Positions 37,333 through 46,906 of a DNA stretch of 64,000 nucleotides are shown here, piece after piece. Each line of letters starts with the position of its first letter. Positions within the stretch are counted from its first letter, which is position 1. The notes beneath the pieces are model-generated. The model had not been told where the DNA came from. It was given only the letters and a program-made list of their open reading frames with translations, and did not search any database. The stretch is from Planctomycetota bacterium (GTDB lineage: Bacteria; Planctomycetota; Phycisphaerae; Sedimentisphaerales; Anaerohalosphaeraceae): contig VRUI01000009.1 of the NCBI GenBank assembly GCA_019456225.1, positions 1 through 64,000 on the forward strand, in the 5' to 3' direction. The position numbers and the translations under genes are program-made.

Positions 37333-37687
37333 CGAAAGCAAATACCTCTGGGCATTACAGATAACTCCTCGAAAAACTACACCTTTACTACACCGTTTCT
37401 ACACCGCTTTTTTGGTTGCGATTTTTTAAATATCCGGAATATCCTTTGAATATTGCGATTTGCGGGTTTAATGGGGGGTTTTTGGGCAATTATGGCTATC
37501 TTGCTCAAACGTAGCTGGAATATTCGTGCAACTTATTTCTGACGCACCCTATAGTGCCCGTACTGAAGGATGTTCTTGACTTTTCACGTAGATTTTAGTA
37601 TAATAATTGTTTATGAAATTTCAATGCGATTGACACGCGGTCGGGTTTTTATTTATTTTTCGAACATTTATCCTGGAGTCTTTATTG
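37333..37687 (+). other. Intergenic region with sigma-70 promoter
   Basis: No gene seen. Promoter TTGACT (37576-37581), 17-bp spacer, TATAAT (37599-37604), starting transcription near 37611 for the DUF3616 gene. The first 240 bp contain no clear terminator for recR. Confidence 0.6.
37576..37604 (+). promoter_or_regulatory. Sigma-70 promoter for DUF3616 gene
   Basis: TTGACT, 17 bp, TATAAT: near-perfect match to the vegetative consensus. Confidence 0.8.
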
Positions 37688-39844
37688 ATGCGGAAAAGCT
37701 GTCCATTTGTGTTGCTGCTGGCGATTTGCTGTATGCTGCATGCCAGGCCGCTTGACATCATCATTGTAACCAACAATGACAGTTCGGAGAACGGCTATGG
37801 CGAGTTTCTCAGGGAAATTTACATGGATAACGCCGCCGTCGAGATCGATGACGACAGATACAAAGAAGATTCTCTGACCGAAGCAGAAAAACAGCAACTT
37901 CAAAGTGCGGACCTGATCATTATTTCAAGCGATAACTCAGGCGGAGACTACAACGATCACTCGGCTTTTTGGAGCACATTGCCGGTTCCGATTCTTTGCC
38001 ATAACATTTCTGTTTGCAGAAGCAACAGTCATGATAACTGGGACTGGTTCGGCAGCGGGAAAACAACAAACTCTATTTCAGATTTCTACGCCTCAGATCC
38101 GAACGATGGCATATTCAATGGGATCGACGTTACTTCCGGAGGCATAACAATTTTCAATTCTGCAATGGATTTTTCCGTCCCGGATGAATCATATTCGGGC
38201 AACGGGAAACTGCTTGCGACGGATCTTTCAGGGATGCCGGTGATAGTTCGATTCGACGGAAGCGAATCGAAGTATTACGACACATCGCTTTATGATCCAA
38301 ACCAGACGCCGCGGATTTACTTCGCACTTAGCCGGGAACCGGCTGACTTTTTCCTCAATGCAACTCCATCTGCAAAACAACTTCTGCGTAATGCGATCAC
38401 ACAACTGCTTCCTCAGTGCTGGCTGACCGGAGATATCAATTGCGACCGTGTCGTCGATATGAAAGATTTCTCAGAACTGTCCGTGCAATGGCTTCAGTCC
38501 GCCCTGCCGGAGAGTCAGCCGCTAGAGGCTGATATTTCCCGGGATGGTAATGTCAACGTTTTCGATTTGAAACTGATGGCAGTGTTCTGGCTCGAAGGTT
38601 TTGATGACACTGCACCTTTACCGGACCCTGCTGACTGGAAAGATGAGCCGGCGGTACAGGACGGAGGATTTATCGCTATGAAAGCGAAAAACACAGACGA
38701 CGATCTCCACGGGGTTCAGTACCGTTTTGACTGTATAGAAAACAATATCTACTCCAGCAGCTGGCAATACGAAAGGGAATACATCCCAGCCGATCTCCCG
38801 GCGGGAAGGACGTTTTCCTTCCGGACAAAAACTCGCGACACTTCAAGCATGCTGAATGAAACACAGCCTTCCTCCGTGGAATCAGTACGAACAGACGGTG
38901 TTTTTTATTGTTCGTCAGACGCCTCGGCAGCGGTGGCTTTGGACGAAAAGAGATTCATTATGGCAGACGACGAGATTAATATGCTACAGGTTTTTGACTG
39001 GGACAGGCCGGGTTCAGATCCGAACGTGGAGACGGATATCAGCGCAGCACTTACACTCGACATCCAGCACCCCGAAGCTGACTTAGAAGGGGCAACATGG
39101 TTTAACGGGCGGGTTTTCTGGATCACATCGCATGGGCGCAGTAAAAATGGAGATTACTGGAAAAGCCGATACAACTTTTTTGCCACGACCATCGACCCGA
39201 ACGGTACGGCTACGGTTGACGGTGTTTATACAAACCTGATCGATGACCTGATACAGTATGACAAAATATGGAATCTCGGCCTGCAAGCTGCGATCGGTAC
39301 TACAGGGGACCACATTGACGAGGGCACAATTCCTGCCCTTGCACCGAAAGTCGACGGTCTGAACATTGAAGGTCTTTGCACAACTGCCGACGGAAACAAA
39401 ATGTTTATTGGATTTAGGAATCCCAGGCCCGGTGGTATGGCGTTGATCATCCCGCTGTCCAATCCCGAAGAGGTCGTGCTGGACGGAGCAACCCCGATAC
39501 TGGAAGAACCCAACCTGATCGACCTGAACGGATTGGGAATTCGCAGCATCGAATACAGCGACAGCTTCGGAGAATACCTCATCGTCGCCGGATCCCATAA
39601 AAGCGGAAACAATGAGCCTGTTCAGTATCTCTACAATTACGATTTCGAAATACACGACAGAGATAAACTGGCAACCTTTACAGACATAACACCCGAAGCT
39701 ATCTTCCAGTTCCCGCAGGCTAACGAAATCAACCTGCTCAGCGATGACGGAACAAGAATAATAGAAACTTCATCAGGGCCGGTAATAAATAAATTACTGC
39801 CAAGAGCGCAAAGAAGATACAGGACAAGAACGATCAAACCATAA
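37688..39844 (+). CDS. Secreted DUF3616 protein with internal dockerin-like domain
   Basis: About 718 residues from ATG 37688 (a TTG directly before it is also open). Signal peptide LLLAICCMLHA. An N-terminal about 210-residue Rossmann-like domain (DIIIVTNNDSSENGYGE; LIIISSDNSGG) is followed by dockerin-like repeats (about 255-305: DINCDRVVDMKDFSELSVQW and DISRDGNVNVFDLKLMAVFW). The C-terminal half (about 400-715) matches DUF3616 (EGATWFNGRVFWITSHG, DGLNIEGLCTTADGNKMFIG, SIEYSDSFGEYLIVAG). Unknown function. Exported, probably a calcium-binding surface or matrix protein. Confidence 0.82.
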   Translation: MRKSCPFVLLLAICCMLHARPLDIIIVTNNDSSENGYGEFLREIYMDNAAVEIDDDRYKEDSLTEAEKQQLQSADLIIISSDNSGGDYNDHSAFWSTLPVPILCHNISVCRSNSHDNWDWFGSGKTTNSISDFYASDPNDGIFNGIDVTSGGITIFNSAMDFSVPDESYSGNGKLLATDLSGMPVIVRFDGSESKYYDTSLYDPNQTPRIYFALSREPADFFLNATPSAKQLLRNAITQLLPQCWLTGDINCDRVVDMKDFSELSVQWLQSALPESQPLEADISRDGNVNVFDLKLMAVFWLEGFDDTAPLPDPADWKDEPAVQDGGFIAMKAKNTDDDLHGVQYRFDCIENNIYSSSWQYEREYIPADLPAGRTFSFRTKTRDTSSMLNETQPSSVESVRTDGVFYCSSDASAAVALDEKRFIMADDEINMLQVFDWDRPGSDPNVETDISAALTLDIQHPEADLEGATWFNGRVFWITSHGRSKNGDYWKSRYNFFATTIDPNGTATVDGVYTNLIDDLIQYDKIWNLGLQAAIGTTGDHIDEGTIPALAPKVDGLNIEGLCTTADGNKMFIGFRNPRPGGMALIIPLSNPEEVVLDGATPILEEPNLIDLNGLGIRSIEYSDSFGEYLIVAGSHKSGNNEPVQYLYNYDFEIHDRDKLATFTDITPEAIFQFPQANEINLLSDDGTRIIETSSGPVINKLLPRAQRRYRTRTIKP

Positions 39845-40003
39845 CAACACTCCATTTTACCTATCCTGCCAAAAAGAAACCCGGTTTAATTAACCACAAA
39901 GTATTCTTTAAAGTTCTCTTTTTGTCTGGTTGCGCTTTAGTTATGCTCAGTAGATGACATTTTTTATAAATTCACTGATTTATGGTTGATTTTTCGGAGG
40001 CTT

Positions 40004-40024
40004 ATGCCGATAATTCAATCATGA
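40004..40024 (+). CDS. Tiny leader ORF coupled to the AAA ATPase gene
   Basis: ATG at 40004 follows a strong GGAGG (39997-40001) and encodes MPIIQS before TGA. The TGA overlaps the ATG of the ATPase at 40021 (ATGA). The downstream start has no Shine-Dalgarno of its own in range, so this small ORF may deliver ribosomes by coupling. Not a standard annotation. Confidence 0.4.
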   Translation: MPIIQS

Positions 40025-41184
40025 TACACAGAAGAATTCAAAAAGATATCACTGACAGTCTTAAGCAGTTCCCAGCCATTGGGCTGATAGGGCCTCGTCA
40101 GGCCGGTAAGACTACGCTGGCCAAAATGATTACCGATCAACTTGACAAACCGGCCTTATATCTGGATATGGAAAACCCTCAGGACCTTCAAAAGCTGGGA
40201 GATGCGCAATTGTATCTTCAGCAGTTTCAAGATCACCTGATCATTCTCGATGAAGCCCAGCGAAAACCTGAATTATTTCCACTTCTTCGGTCTATGATCG
40301 ATCAAGACAGAAAACCGGGCCGCTTTATGGTACTCGGTTCGGCATCTCCGTCACTTAAAAGACAGGCATCAGAATCGCTAGCCGGCAGAATTGCATACCA
40401 CGAGCTATCGCCATTTACTCTTGATGAAATATCCGACGAGAAATATGATTTTCATAAGCTATGGCTCAGAGGAGGATATCCGGAAAGCTATTTAGCCAAT
40501 TCTGATGATGGTGCGACGTTATGGATTGAAAATTTCATTCAAACACATCTTGAAAGAGACCTGCCGGTTCTTGGGGTTAGGGTTCCAGCTACGACGCTGC
40601 TTCGTTTTTGGACCATGGTTGCTCACTGTAACAGTCAACTCTGGAATGCAAGCAGACTTGCCGAAAGCCTGGGAGTTGATTCAAAAACCGCACGCAGGTA
40701 TCTGGATATTCTCGAGGAAACTTTTATGATACGACAGCTTCAACCGTTCTTTGGGAATGTTAAAAAAAGACTTGTCAAATCTCCCAAAGTATATATCCGG
40801 GACAGCGGGCTTCTTCACACTATGCTAAAGATTTACAGCTATGATGATCTTTGCGCCAATCCGATATTGGGGGCATCGTGGGAAGGTTTCTGCTTAGAGC
40901 AGATAATCGCCCTTAAGCCGCGTAAATACGATACGTATTTCTATCGAACTCAGTCGGCTGCCGCAGCTGAGATCGACCTGGTTTTTGCTAAAGGATTAAA
41001 GGTTGAAATTGCTGTCGAAATTAAATATTCATTAACACCAAAACTTACCAGGAGTTCTATCAACGCAATCAATGAAGTAGCCCCTCAAAAGACATGGATC
41101 GTTTATCCAGGCGAAGAAAGCTATCCGATCAAAGAAAATATCTGGACACTGCCTATAAGCCAGATTTCCAGAATATTTGAATAA
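40021..41184 (+). CDS. AAA ATPase with DUF4143 domain
   Basis: About 387 residues from ATG 40021; an ATG at 39982 is possible but has no ribosome site. Walker A GPRQAGKTTLAKM, Walker B HLIILDEAQR, sensor region MVLGSASPSL; C-terminal DUF4143 with a possible PD-(D/E)xK-like nuclease fold (AAAEIDLVFA ... VAVEIKYSLTPKL has the order E-D-...-E-x-K). Such ATPases are common and widely scattered; function is poorly known. It is a single gene between DUF3616 and DUF1080 genes. Confidence 0.88.
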   Translation: MIHRRIQKDITDSLKQFPAIGLIGPRQAGKTTLAKMITDQLDKPALYLDMENPQDLQKLGDAQLYLQQFQDHLIILDEAQRKPELFPLLRSMIDQDRKPGRFMVLGSASPSLKRQASESLAGRIAYHELSPFTLDEISDEKYDFHKLWLRGGYPESYLANSDDGATLWIENFIQTHLERDLPVLGVRVPATTLLRFWTMVAHCNSQLWNASRLAESLGVDSKTARRYLDILEETFMIRQLQPFFGNVKKRLVKSPKVYIRDSGLLHTMLKIYSYDDLCANPILGASWEGFCLEQIIALKPRKYDTYFYRTQSAAAAEIDLVFAKGLKVEIAVEIKYSLTPKLTRSSINAINEVAPQKTWIVYPGEESYPIKENIWTLPISQISRIFE

Positions 41185-41279
41185 CCCGTAAGCGCATAAT
41201 AATTACACCGCAAAGTATTATTAGCCTGAGCTAAATTACCCATTTTCCGGTAATTGTACCGTGATTTCACCTTTTTGGA

Positions 41280-41308
41280 TTGACAGTTTATCGTTGCTGG
41301 GTTTAAAT
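41280..41308 (+). promoter_or_regulatory. Sigma-70-like promoter for DUF1080 gene
   Basis: TTGACA (41280-41285), 17-bp spacer, TTAAAT (41303-41308); a TAAATA with an 18-bp spacer is also possible. The start codon lies about 54 bp downstream. Confidence 0.6.
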
Positions 41309-41361
41309 ATTATGTTAGTATTTGATTTCTCACTTTTTGACACTTATTTTTGGGAGATATT

Positions 41362-42003
41362 ATGAGCAGATTTGGTTTGATTTTTGGTGTTATCGTTTGT
41401 GTTTTGGTTTTTGGGGTTTGTTCTTGCTCGGATCGTGGCGGTGATGCCCCTGCCGCTTATACCGGCGATGGAGTGTCTTTGTTTGACGGGAAAAGCCTTG
41501 ACGGATGGACGGTCATTAACTGCAAGGCTGTTGTCGATGGCGGCGATATACTGCTTGTCGAAGGTAACGGGCTTGTCCAGAGCAAAGAGAAATACGGCAA
41601 TTTCGTGCTTGAGTTTGACTGGAAACCGCTTGCCGAGGATAAATGGGACAGCGGGATATATTTCCGCTATGATACCGTGCCCAAAAATCGGTTCTGGCCG
41701 AAACAGTACCAGGTAAACCTGAAAAAAGGCCAGGAGGGCAATATGAGTTCGCTCGAAGGCGCCACCAGCAAGGATTTATTCAAGCCAGGTCAGTGGAACC
41801 GGTTCAAGATCACCGTCGACGGGGTAAAGGTATCGCTGCAGATCAACGGCAAAGAAGCCTGGCAGACCGAGGGACTGAGCGGACCCGAAAAAGGATACAT
41901 AGCCCTGCAAGCCGAAGTACCGCAAGGCGGAAAGCACAGGTTCAGAAATATTTACATAACCGAACTTAAGGAGGATGCCGACAATACGGGAACCACGAAT
42001 TAA
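41362..42003 (+). CDS. DUF1080 (3-keto-disaccharide hydrolase-like) lipoprotein
   Basis: About 213 residues from ATG 41362 with GGGAG 8 nt upstream. A hydrophobic leader with a Cys (VCSCS) suggests a lipoprotein. The remainder is the beta-jelly-roll DUF1080 domain: SLFDGKSLDGWTV, FVLEFDWKPL, SGIYFRYD, QVNLKKGQEG, WNRFKITVDG and GYIALQAEV. The family is abundant in Planctomycetes and linked to sugar degradation. No adjacent sugar-metabolism genes. Confidence 0.9.
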   Translation: MSRFGLIFGVIVCVLVFGVCSCSDRGGDAPAAYTGDGVSLFDGKSLDGWTVINCKAVVDGGDILLVEGNGLVQSKEKYGNFVLEFDWKPLAEDKWDSGIYFRYDTVPKNRFWPKQYQVNLKKGQEGNMSSLEGATSKDLFKPGQWNRFKITVDGVKVSLQINGKEAWQTEGLSGPEKGYIALQAEVPQGGKHRFRNIYITELKEDADNTGTTN

Positions 42004-42231
42004 CACTTATTGGCACTAATTATTTAACCGCGGATTAAATAAAAAATTATAGATTAAAAAGCAAAATGACAAAGCAAAACTTAAAAATATTGCACAGGAT
42101 GTTTTGTTGAGTTTTGCTTGCAACTTTTTTTAGGTTTGGCTTGTTTTCCTTTTTTGCCACCGAGGAAACAGAGGGCCACAGAGATTGGATTTGTTAAAAG
42201 AGATATAAAGGCATTATCGGAATCGAGGAAT

Positions 42232-42903
42232 ATGGAAAATAATAATGTTACTGACCTACAGCAGACCTCAGAAAGCAAAGGCGAAATAATCATACAGTCT
42301 CGGAGAGGACGTAAAGTTTTTCCATGGTTTAGATTTGCGATGTCACTGATGCTTGTGGTCGTAATATGGCTTATCTTACAGGTTCTTCCCAGCTTTTTAT
42401 CGCCGGGGGTAATTCCCCAACCCCTGCAAAAGATAATATATAGCCCGGGTAGTTTCTGGCAGAATTATGACTCTTCCGGTTTAGTAGATACCAACTTTCA
42501 TGGTAGTTCCTTTTTAGGCGGAAGCGGTTGGCTCTATTTTAAAAGCGACAAGCCCGAAACATATAATGTGGACGATGTAATTTCGTTTGCGGAAAAGAAT
42601 GGGTGGGTCTACCACGGCAAGACTCTGATTAAAACACAAGTATTTACAGATCACTTTATAGAAGGTCGCCTGGACTGGGAGAAAGATATTGATGAGTCGC
42701 AAATTGCTTTTTGGGGGATGTACATAACTTATTTCCAACGCATTCCTTTTAAGATTCAAAGGGACTGTACAATTATCGCTTTTGAAGCCTTTAAGCCTCA
42801 TTATGTAATGGTATCCTCTGACGGTAAAGAGATGGAGGTTCGCGTAATCACTTATCACTTCCCGGACCCACCCATAGCAATACCTGAAGACTTCAAAAAA
42901 TAA
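42232..42903 (+). CDS. Unknown protein with one N-terminal TM helix
   Basis: 223 residues from ATG 42232, preceded by GAGGAAT; the longer frame from 42118 begins in repeat-like sequence with TTG. One TM helix (AMSLMLVVVIWLILQVLPSF) follows a charged about 35-residue head. The rest is a soluble domain with no recognised motif. Neighbours are DUF1080 and rpoN, and no functional hint follows from them. Confidence 0.6.
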   Translation: MENNNVTDLQQTSESKGEIIIQSRRGRKVFPWFRFAMSLMLVVVIWLILQVLPSFLSPGVIPQPLQKIIYSPGSFWQNYDSSGLVDTNFHGSSFLGGSGWLYFKSDKPETYNVDDVISFAEKNGWVYHGKTLIKTQVFTDHFIEGRLDWEKDIDESQIAFWGMYITYFQRIPFKIQRDCTIIAFEAFKPHYVMVSSDGKEMEVRVITYHFPDPPIAIPEDFKK

Positions 42904-42976
42904 ATGCCACAGAAAAACTGAGGAAACCAGACTCCCTTTCCCTGCAAATGCCCACTTTTTTTGCATTTTTTCTCAA

Positions 42977-43010
42977 AATCCGTGGAAATCCGTGCAATCC
43001 GTGGTTGATT
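42977..43010 (+). repeat. Short repeat of the aatccgtg type
   Basis: Three spaced aatccgtg units followed by gttgatt. It is related to inverted-orientation copies at 44576-44610 and 55988-56020 (acacggatt and cacggatt). Confidence 0.6.
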
Positions 43011-43019
43011 ATTCTATAA

Positions 43020-43035
43020 TGGCATGATAATTGCT
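43020..43035 (+). promoter_or_regulatory. Sigma-54 promoter for rpoN
   Basis: TGGCATGATAATTGCT: a perfect match to TGGCAY-R-N4-TTGCW, with GG and GC separated by exactly 10 bp. The transcription start should fall near 43047, 50 bp before the rpoN ATG. It implies sigma-54 controls its own gene. Confidence 0.85.
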
Positions 43036-43097
43036 TTGCGATTGTTTCGGATAGTGGTGTTAGGCAATATTTAACTTAGTACAGGGTTTCGATTTCA

Positions 43098-44567
43098 ATG
43101 AAAATGTCTCTTTCAGGTCAGATGCGTTTAGAGCAGCGGATGAAGCTTGCTCCCCGCATGATTCAGTCTATGGAAGTTCTTCAGCTTCCACTGCTCGCTT
43201 TGCAGGAAAAGATCGATGCCGAACTGTCGAGCAACCCGGTTCTGGAGCTTGCCGAAGAAACCGACGAAAACGAAAACCACGAAGAAGAAACACTCGAAAC
43301 TGAGACCATCGAGCAGAAGGAGCTTGTCGTAAACGAAGAATCCGACAATGCCGAGGATTTTCAGCGGCTTGACGAAATCGGCGAAAGCTTCGGTGATTAT
43401 TTCGAGCAGACGGCACCGTTTAAGAGTACACGTCCGACGGGCAGCGACAAAAAGCTGGAAGCGCTGCAAAATACCGCCGCCGATCAGATCTCGCTGCATG
43501 ACTATCTGCTCAACCAGTGGGGGCTCGTCGAAGCCGACGAAAATATCAAAGATGCGGGCATAGTCATCATAGACTTTATCGACGAGAAGGGCTACCTGAC
43601 CGTTCGGCTTGAACAGTTGTATAATAAGGACAAGCACAGCTTTAGTTTTGAGCAGTTGGAAAAAGCTCTTGACCGTGTGCAAAATCTTGAGCCGGCAGGC
43701 ATCGGCGCACGAGATGTTCGGGAATGTATGCTCATACAAATATCCCAGCTGCCAAAGGATATGACTTTCGAGACGGAGATCGTGACAAACCACTGGCAGG
43801 AGCTTCTGGAAAACCACCTTCCAAAAATCGCTAAGAAAATGCGGTGCTCGACGGACGATGTCTATAAGGCAATCGAACAACTCAGTAAACTTGACCGGTC
43901 GCCGGGGCTGCAGATCGGCAAAACCGAAAACTATAACATCACCGCAGACGTTACCCTCGAAGAAAACGAAGAGGGCCCCGGTTATATTGTCTCGCTGACC
44001 GACGCATTTATACCGAATCTTCGCGTTAATAACTTTTATTCGCAGATGTCGAAGGATCGCAAAGTCGACGCAAAGACCCGCGAATTCCTGCAGCAGAATA
44101 TTCATTCCGCGCAGTGGCTGATGGACGCTATCGCACAGCGAAAACAAACGCTTCTTAGAGTCGCTACCGCCGTGGTCGAATATCAGAAGGAGTTCTTCAG
44201 CAAGGGTAAGCTGCACCTGAAACCGCTGCCGATGGCGACTATCGCAGACAAGGTTGGCGTACACATCGCAACCGTCTCGCGAGCTGTCGCCGGCAAATAT
44301 ATCCAGTGCTCACAAGGGATGCTGCCGCTTCGCGGATTCTTTACCGGCGGGACGGAATCAAACGATGGATCGACGCAGAGCTGGGACGCGGTAAAAGCAA
44401 AACTCCAGACCATCGTCAACGAAGAGGATAAATCCAAACCGCTAAACGACGATCAGATATGCGAAAAACTTATGGCCCAGGGTGTAAAGAAGATCGCGCG
44501 AAGGACCGTCGCGAAATATAGAAAACTTATGGATATACCGGCGGGAAGGTTCAGAAAGAAATATTAA
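43098..44567 (+). CDS. rpoN: RNA polymerase sigma-54 factor
   Basis: 489 residues. The N-terminal region I is Gln/Leu rich (MRLEQRMKLAPRMIQSMEVLQLP), which binds enhancer-binding protein. An acidic region II follows, then core-binding and HTH regions. The C-terminus has the RpoN box ARRTVAKYRK at about 466-475. Directs transcription from -24/-12 promoters; both such promoters recognised here are at rpoN and dnaK. Preceded by its own sigma-54 promoter; no enhancer-binding protein gene is in the window. Confidence 0.97.
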   Translation: MKMSLSGQMRLEQRMKLAPRMIQSMEVLQLPLLALQEKIDAELSSNPVLELAEETDENENHEEETLETETIEQKELVVNEESDNAEDFQRLDEIGESFGDYFEQTAPFKSTRPTGSDKKLEALQNTAADQISLHDYLLNQWGLVEADENIKDAGIVIIDFIDEKGYLTVRLEQLYNKDKHSFSFEQLEKALDRVQNLEPAGIGARDVRECMLIQISQLPKDMTFETEIVTNHWQELLENHLPKIAKKMRCSTDDVYKAIEQLSKLDRSPGLQIGKTENYNITADVTLEENEEGPGYIVSLTDAFIPNLRVNNFYSQMSKDRKVDAKTREFLQQNIHSAQWLMDAIAQRKQTLLRVATAVVEYQKEFFSKGKLHLKPLPMATIADKVGVHIATVSRAVAGKYIQCSQGMLPLRGFFTGGTESNDGSTQSWDAVKAKLQTIVNEEDKSKPLNDDQICEKLMAQGVKKIARRTVAKYRKLMDIPAGRFRKKY

Positions 44568-44575
44568 AGAATCTA

Positions 44576-44610
44576 TCCACGTATTACACGGATTTACACG
44601 GATTAAAAAT
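44576..44610 (+). repeat. Short acacggatt repeat
   Basis: Two copies of acacggatt in tandem with a flanking ccacg, just before thiS. Related copies at 42977-43010 and 55988-56020. Confidence 0.55.
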
Positions 44611-44624
44611 TAAAGATATTAATT

Positions 44625-44831
44625 ATGAATACTTTAAAAATTAACGGTACGGAAAAAAAATTTGACAAGCTGCCTTCTACTCTTGTTGAACTTCTCGACG
44701 AAATGAAGATTAACCACGCTACTATCGTTGCTGAGATCGACGGCGAGATCATTGGGCGCGACGACTTTCATCAGACGGCGATAAACACCGGCCAACAGAT
44801 CGAACTGATCCGTTTTGTCGGGGGCGGGTGA
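44625..44831 (+). CDS. thiS: Sulfur carrier protein ThiS
   Basis: 68 residues with the C-terminal Gly-Gly required for adenylation and thiocarboxylate formation (FVGGG, then stop). Beta-grasp fold. Delivers sulfur to ThiG. Its stop overlaps the ThiG start region. No ThiF gene is adjacent. Confidence 0.94.
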   Translation: MNTLKINGTEKKFDKLPSTLVELLDEMKINHATIVAEIDGEIIGRDDFHQTAINTGQQIELIRFVGGG

Positions 44832-44833
44832 TA

Positions 44834-45604
44834 ATGGACAAGCTTGTAATCGCAGGCAAAGAGTTTGGCTCGCGGCTGTTCATAGGTACCGGAAAATATT
44901 CGTCCAACCAGATCATGGCAGAATCTATCGCCGCCTCGAAAACCGATATGGTGACCGTGGCGCTTCGTCGTGTTGATATCGAAAATGAAAACGACGATAT
45001 GCTGGCGGCTATCGACCGTGAAAAATATTTGCTATTGCCCAATACCTCCGGCGCCCGCGATGCAAAAGAAGCGATACGTCTGGCGAAACTTGCAAGGGCG
45101 GCCAGCGGGATCAACTGGCTCAAGCTCGAAGTAACGCCGGACCCGTATTACCTGCTGCCGGACGGAACAGAAACGCTAAAAGCCGCCAAAGCACTGGTTA
45201 AGGACGGTTTTGTCGTGCTGCCGTATATTAACGCCGACCCGATCCTTGCGAAAAAACTGCAGGACGTCGGAACCGCAACGGTAATGCCGCTGGCAAGTCC
45301 CATCGGGTCCAACCAGGGGTTGAAAACACGGGCGGCTATCGAGATTATTATCAAGCAGGCGACGGTGCCTGTCGTTGTCGATGCCGGTCTGGGACTGCCG
45401 TCGCATGCGGCAGAGGCGATGGAAATGGGGTCAGACGCGGTGCTGGTAAACACGGCTATCGCGGCAGCGGCCGATCCGGTATTGATGGCCAAGGCGTTTA
45501 AGCAAGCTGTCAAAGCCGGAAGAAACGCATTCCTGGCAGGCAGAGCGGCGGTTACGACCGAGGCGAATGCGTCAAGCCCGCTTACGGGTTTTCTGCGTGA
45601 CTAA
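44834..45604 (+). CDS. thiG: Thiazole synthase ThiG
   Basis: 256 residues from ATG 44834, two codons after a GTG alternative at 44828. TIM-barrel enzyme making thiazole phosphate from DXP, ThiS thiocarboxylate and dehydroglycine. [14 protein letters not shown], the Schiff-base Lys region TWLKLEV-type [12 protein letters not shown], and [21 protein letters not shown] are seen. Middle gene of thiS-thiG-thiH. Confidence 0.96.
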   Translation: MDKLVIAGKEFGSRLFIGTGKYSSNQIMAESIAASKTDMVTVALRRVDIENENDDMLAAIDREKYLLLPNTSGARDAKEAIRLAKLARAASGINWLKLEVTPDPYYLLPDGTETLKAAKALVKDGFVVLPYINADPILAKKLQDVGTATVMPLASPIGSNQGLKTRAAIEIIIKQATVPVVVDAGLGLPSHAAEAMEMGSDAVLVNTAIAAAADPVLMAKAFKQAVKAGRNAFLAGRAAVTTEANASSPLTGFLRD

Positions 45605-45632
45605 AACTAATCATATCCTGCGGGGTTTTGCA

Positions 45633-46772
45633 TTGTCGGAAATACAGCAGATACTTTCTGAAAAAAATCTGGATCGTCATAATGACGGATTGCTTGAATT
45701 ACTTAATAATGTAACCGTCGATGACGTAAAGTGTGCGCTGCGCGAAACGCCCGGCGAATATTCGCTTAAGCGGATGCTTACTTTGATCTCCCCGGCGGCC
45801 CAGGAGTGCCTTGAAGATATGGCGTCTCAGGCAGCGGCGCTGACCGTGCAGCGCTTTGGCAAAACTGTCCAGCTTTACGCACCGCTGTATGTTTCCAATT
45901 ACTGCTGCAACAGCTGCCTTTACTGCGGGTATAATAGCTCGACGAAATTTGAGCGAACGCGTCTGACCATAGAACAAGCCGCCGCCGAAGCCGACATCAT
46001 CGCTTCGGAGGGGTTTCGCCATATTCTGCTGGTCAGCGGTGAGGACCCTTCGTTTGTTACCTGTGATTATCTGAACGAGCTTGCAGAAAAATTACGCTCG
46101 AAATTCAGCTCGATTTCTATTGAGATACAGCCGCTCAGCACCGATGGATATGCGGAAGTTTTCCGGGGCGGGATTGACGGAGTTACGCTGTACCAGGAAA
46201 CATACGACCGGGACACTTATGCCAAATATCATAAGGCCGGTCCCAAGAGCGATTATGATTATCGGCTTGACACGCATGACAGAACGGCGGCGGGCGGGAT
46301 GCGGCGGCTTGGGGTTGGATTCCTGTTGGGGCTTGCCAACTGGCGACTTGAAACGCTTGCGATGAGCGAACATGCGGCATACCTGATGAAGAATTACTGG
46401 CGGGCTCAGGTTTCGTTTTCGTTTCCCAGGATGCGGCCTGCTCTAAACGTCGCCGAAAATTATCAGCATTTGGTCAATGACAAAGAGCTGGTTCAACTGA
46501 TGCTTGCCCTTCGGCTGTGCTTTGCTGATGCCGGTATCGTTTTGTCTACTCGGGAAAGCGCCGCGTTTCGCGATAACCTTGTAAAGCTGTGCGTAACAAG
46601 AATGAGCGCCGGAAGCAAAACAAATCCAGGGGGGTATTCAGGTGATGGCAATTCCGCAGAGCAGTTTGAAATTGACGATGACCGCAGTGCCGGACAGATC
46701 GCTGATATGTTAAAATCGGTCGGAAAAGAAACTGTCTGGAAGGATTGGGACGCGGGATTTGTAAACGTCTAA
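45633..46772 (+). CDS. thiH: Radical SAM tyrosine lyase ThiH
   Basis: About 379 residues from the TTG at 45633 with GGGG about 8 nt upstream; the open frame extends back into thiG and a GTG at 45597 is possible. Radical SAM motif CCNSCLYCGYN fits CxxxCxxC. It makes dehydroglycine from tyrosine for ThiG. The same family includes HydG, but length, context after thiSG and lack of the HydG C-terminal extension favour ThiH. Last of the operon. Confidence 0.92.
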   Translation: MSEIQQILSEKNLDRHNDGLLELLNNVTVDDVKCALRETPGEYSLKRMLTLISPAAQECLEDMASQAAALTVQRFGKTVQLYAPLYVSNYCCNSCLYCGYNSSTKFERTRLTIEQAAAEADIIASEGFRHILLVSGEDPSFVTCDYLNELAEKLRSKFSSISIEIQPLSTDGYAEVFRGGIDGVTLYQETYDRDTYAKYHKAGPKSDYDYRLDTHDRTAAGGMRRLGVGFLLGLANWRLETLAMSEHAAYLMKNYWRAQVSFSFPRMRPALNVAENYQHLVNDKELVQLMLALRLCFADAGIVLSTRESAAFRDNLVKLCVTRMSAGSKTNPGGYSGDGNSAEQFEIDDDRSAGQIADMLKSVGKETVWKDWDAGFVNV

Positions 46773-46810
46773 TATCGATTTCAGCTAATCATAAACGATC
46801 AAAAAATGTC

Positions 46811-46830
46811 ATTCCCGCGAAGGCGGGAAT
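46811..46830. repeat. Hairpin attcccgc-gaag-gcgggaat
   Basis: Perfect 8-bp arms, a common type of bacterial REP-like hairpin. Degenerate copies with cgtcaatc lie at 58693, 59187 and 59454. It falls between thiH and the hyp operon end. The nearby ttggttattcc units resemble those at 59585-59600. Confidence 0.7.
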
Positions 46831-46906
46831 CTACACCCATGACTGGTTATTGGTTATTCCTTGTTCGTTATTGGATATTCAGTTGACAGCATGAGCCCAG
46901 CCCAGC

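Noticed and set aside
43128-44264. 378-codon open frame opposite rpoN
   Set aside because: Antisense to a conserved gene with no motif or ribosome site.
44568-44624. TPP riboswitch before thiS
   Set aside because: The 57-bp gap is too short and lacks the conserved CUGAGA segment.
45633-46772. HydG rather than ThiH
   Set aside because: Length, thiSG context and lack of the HydG C-terminal extension favour ThiH.
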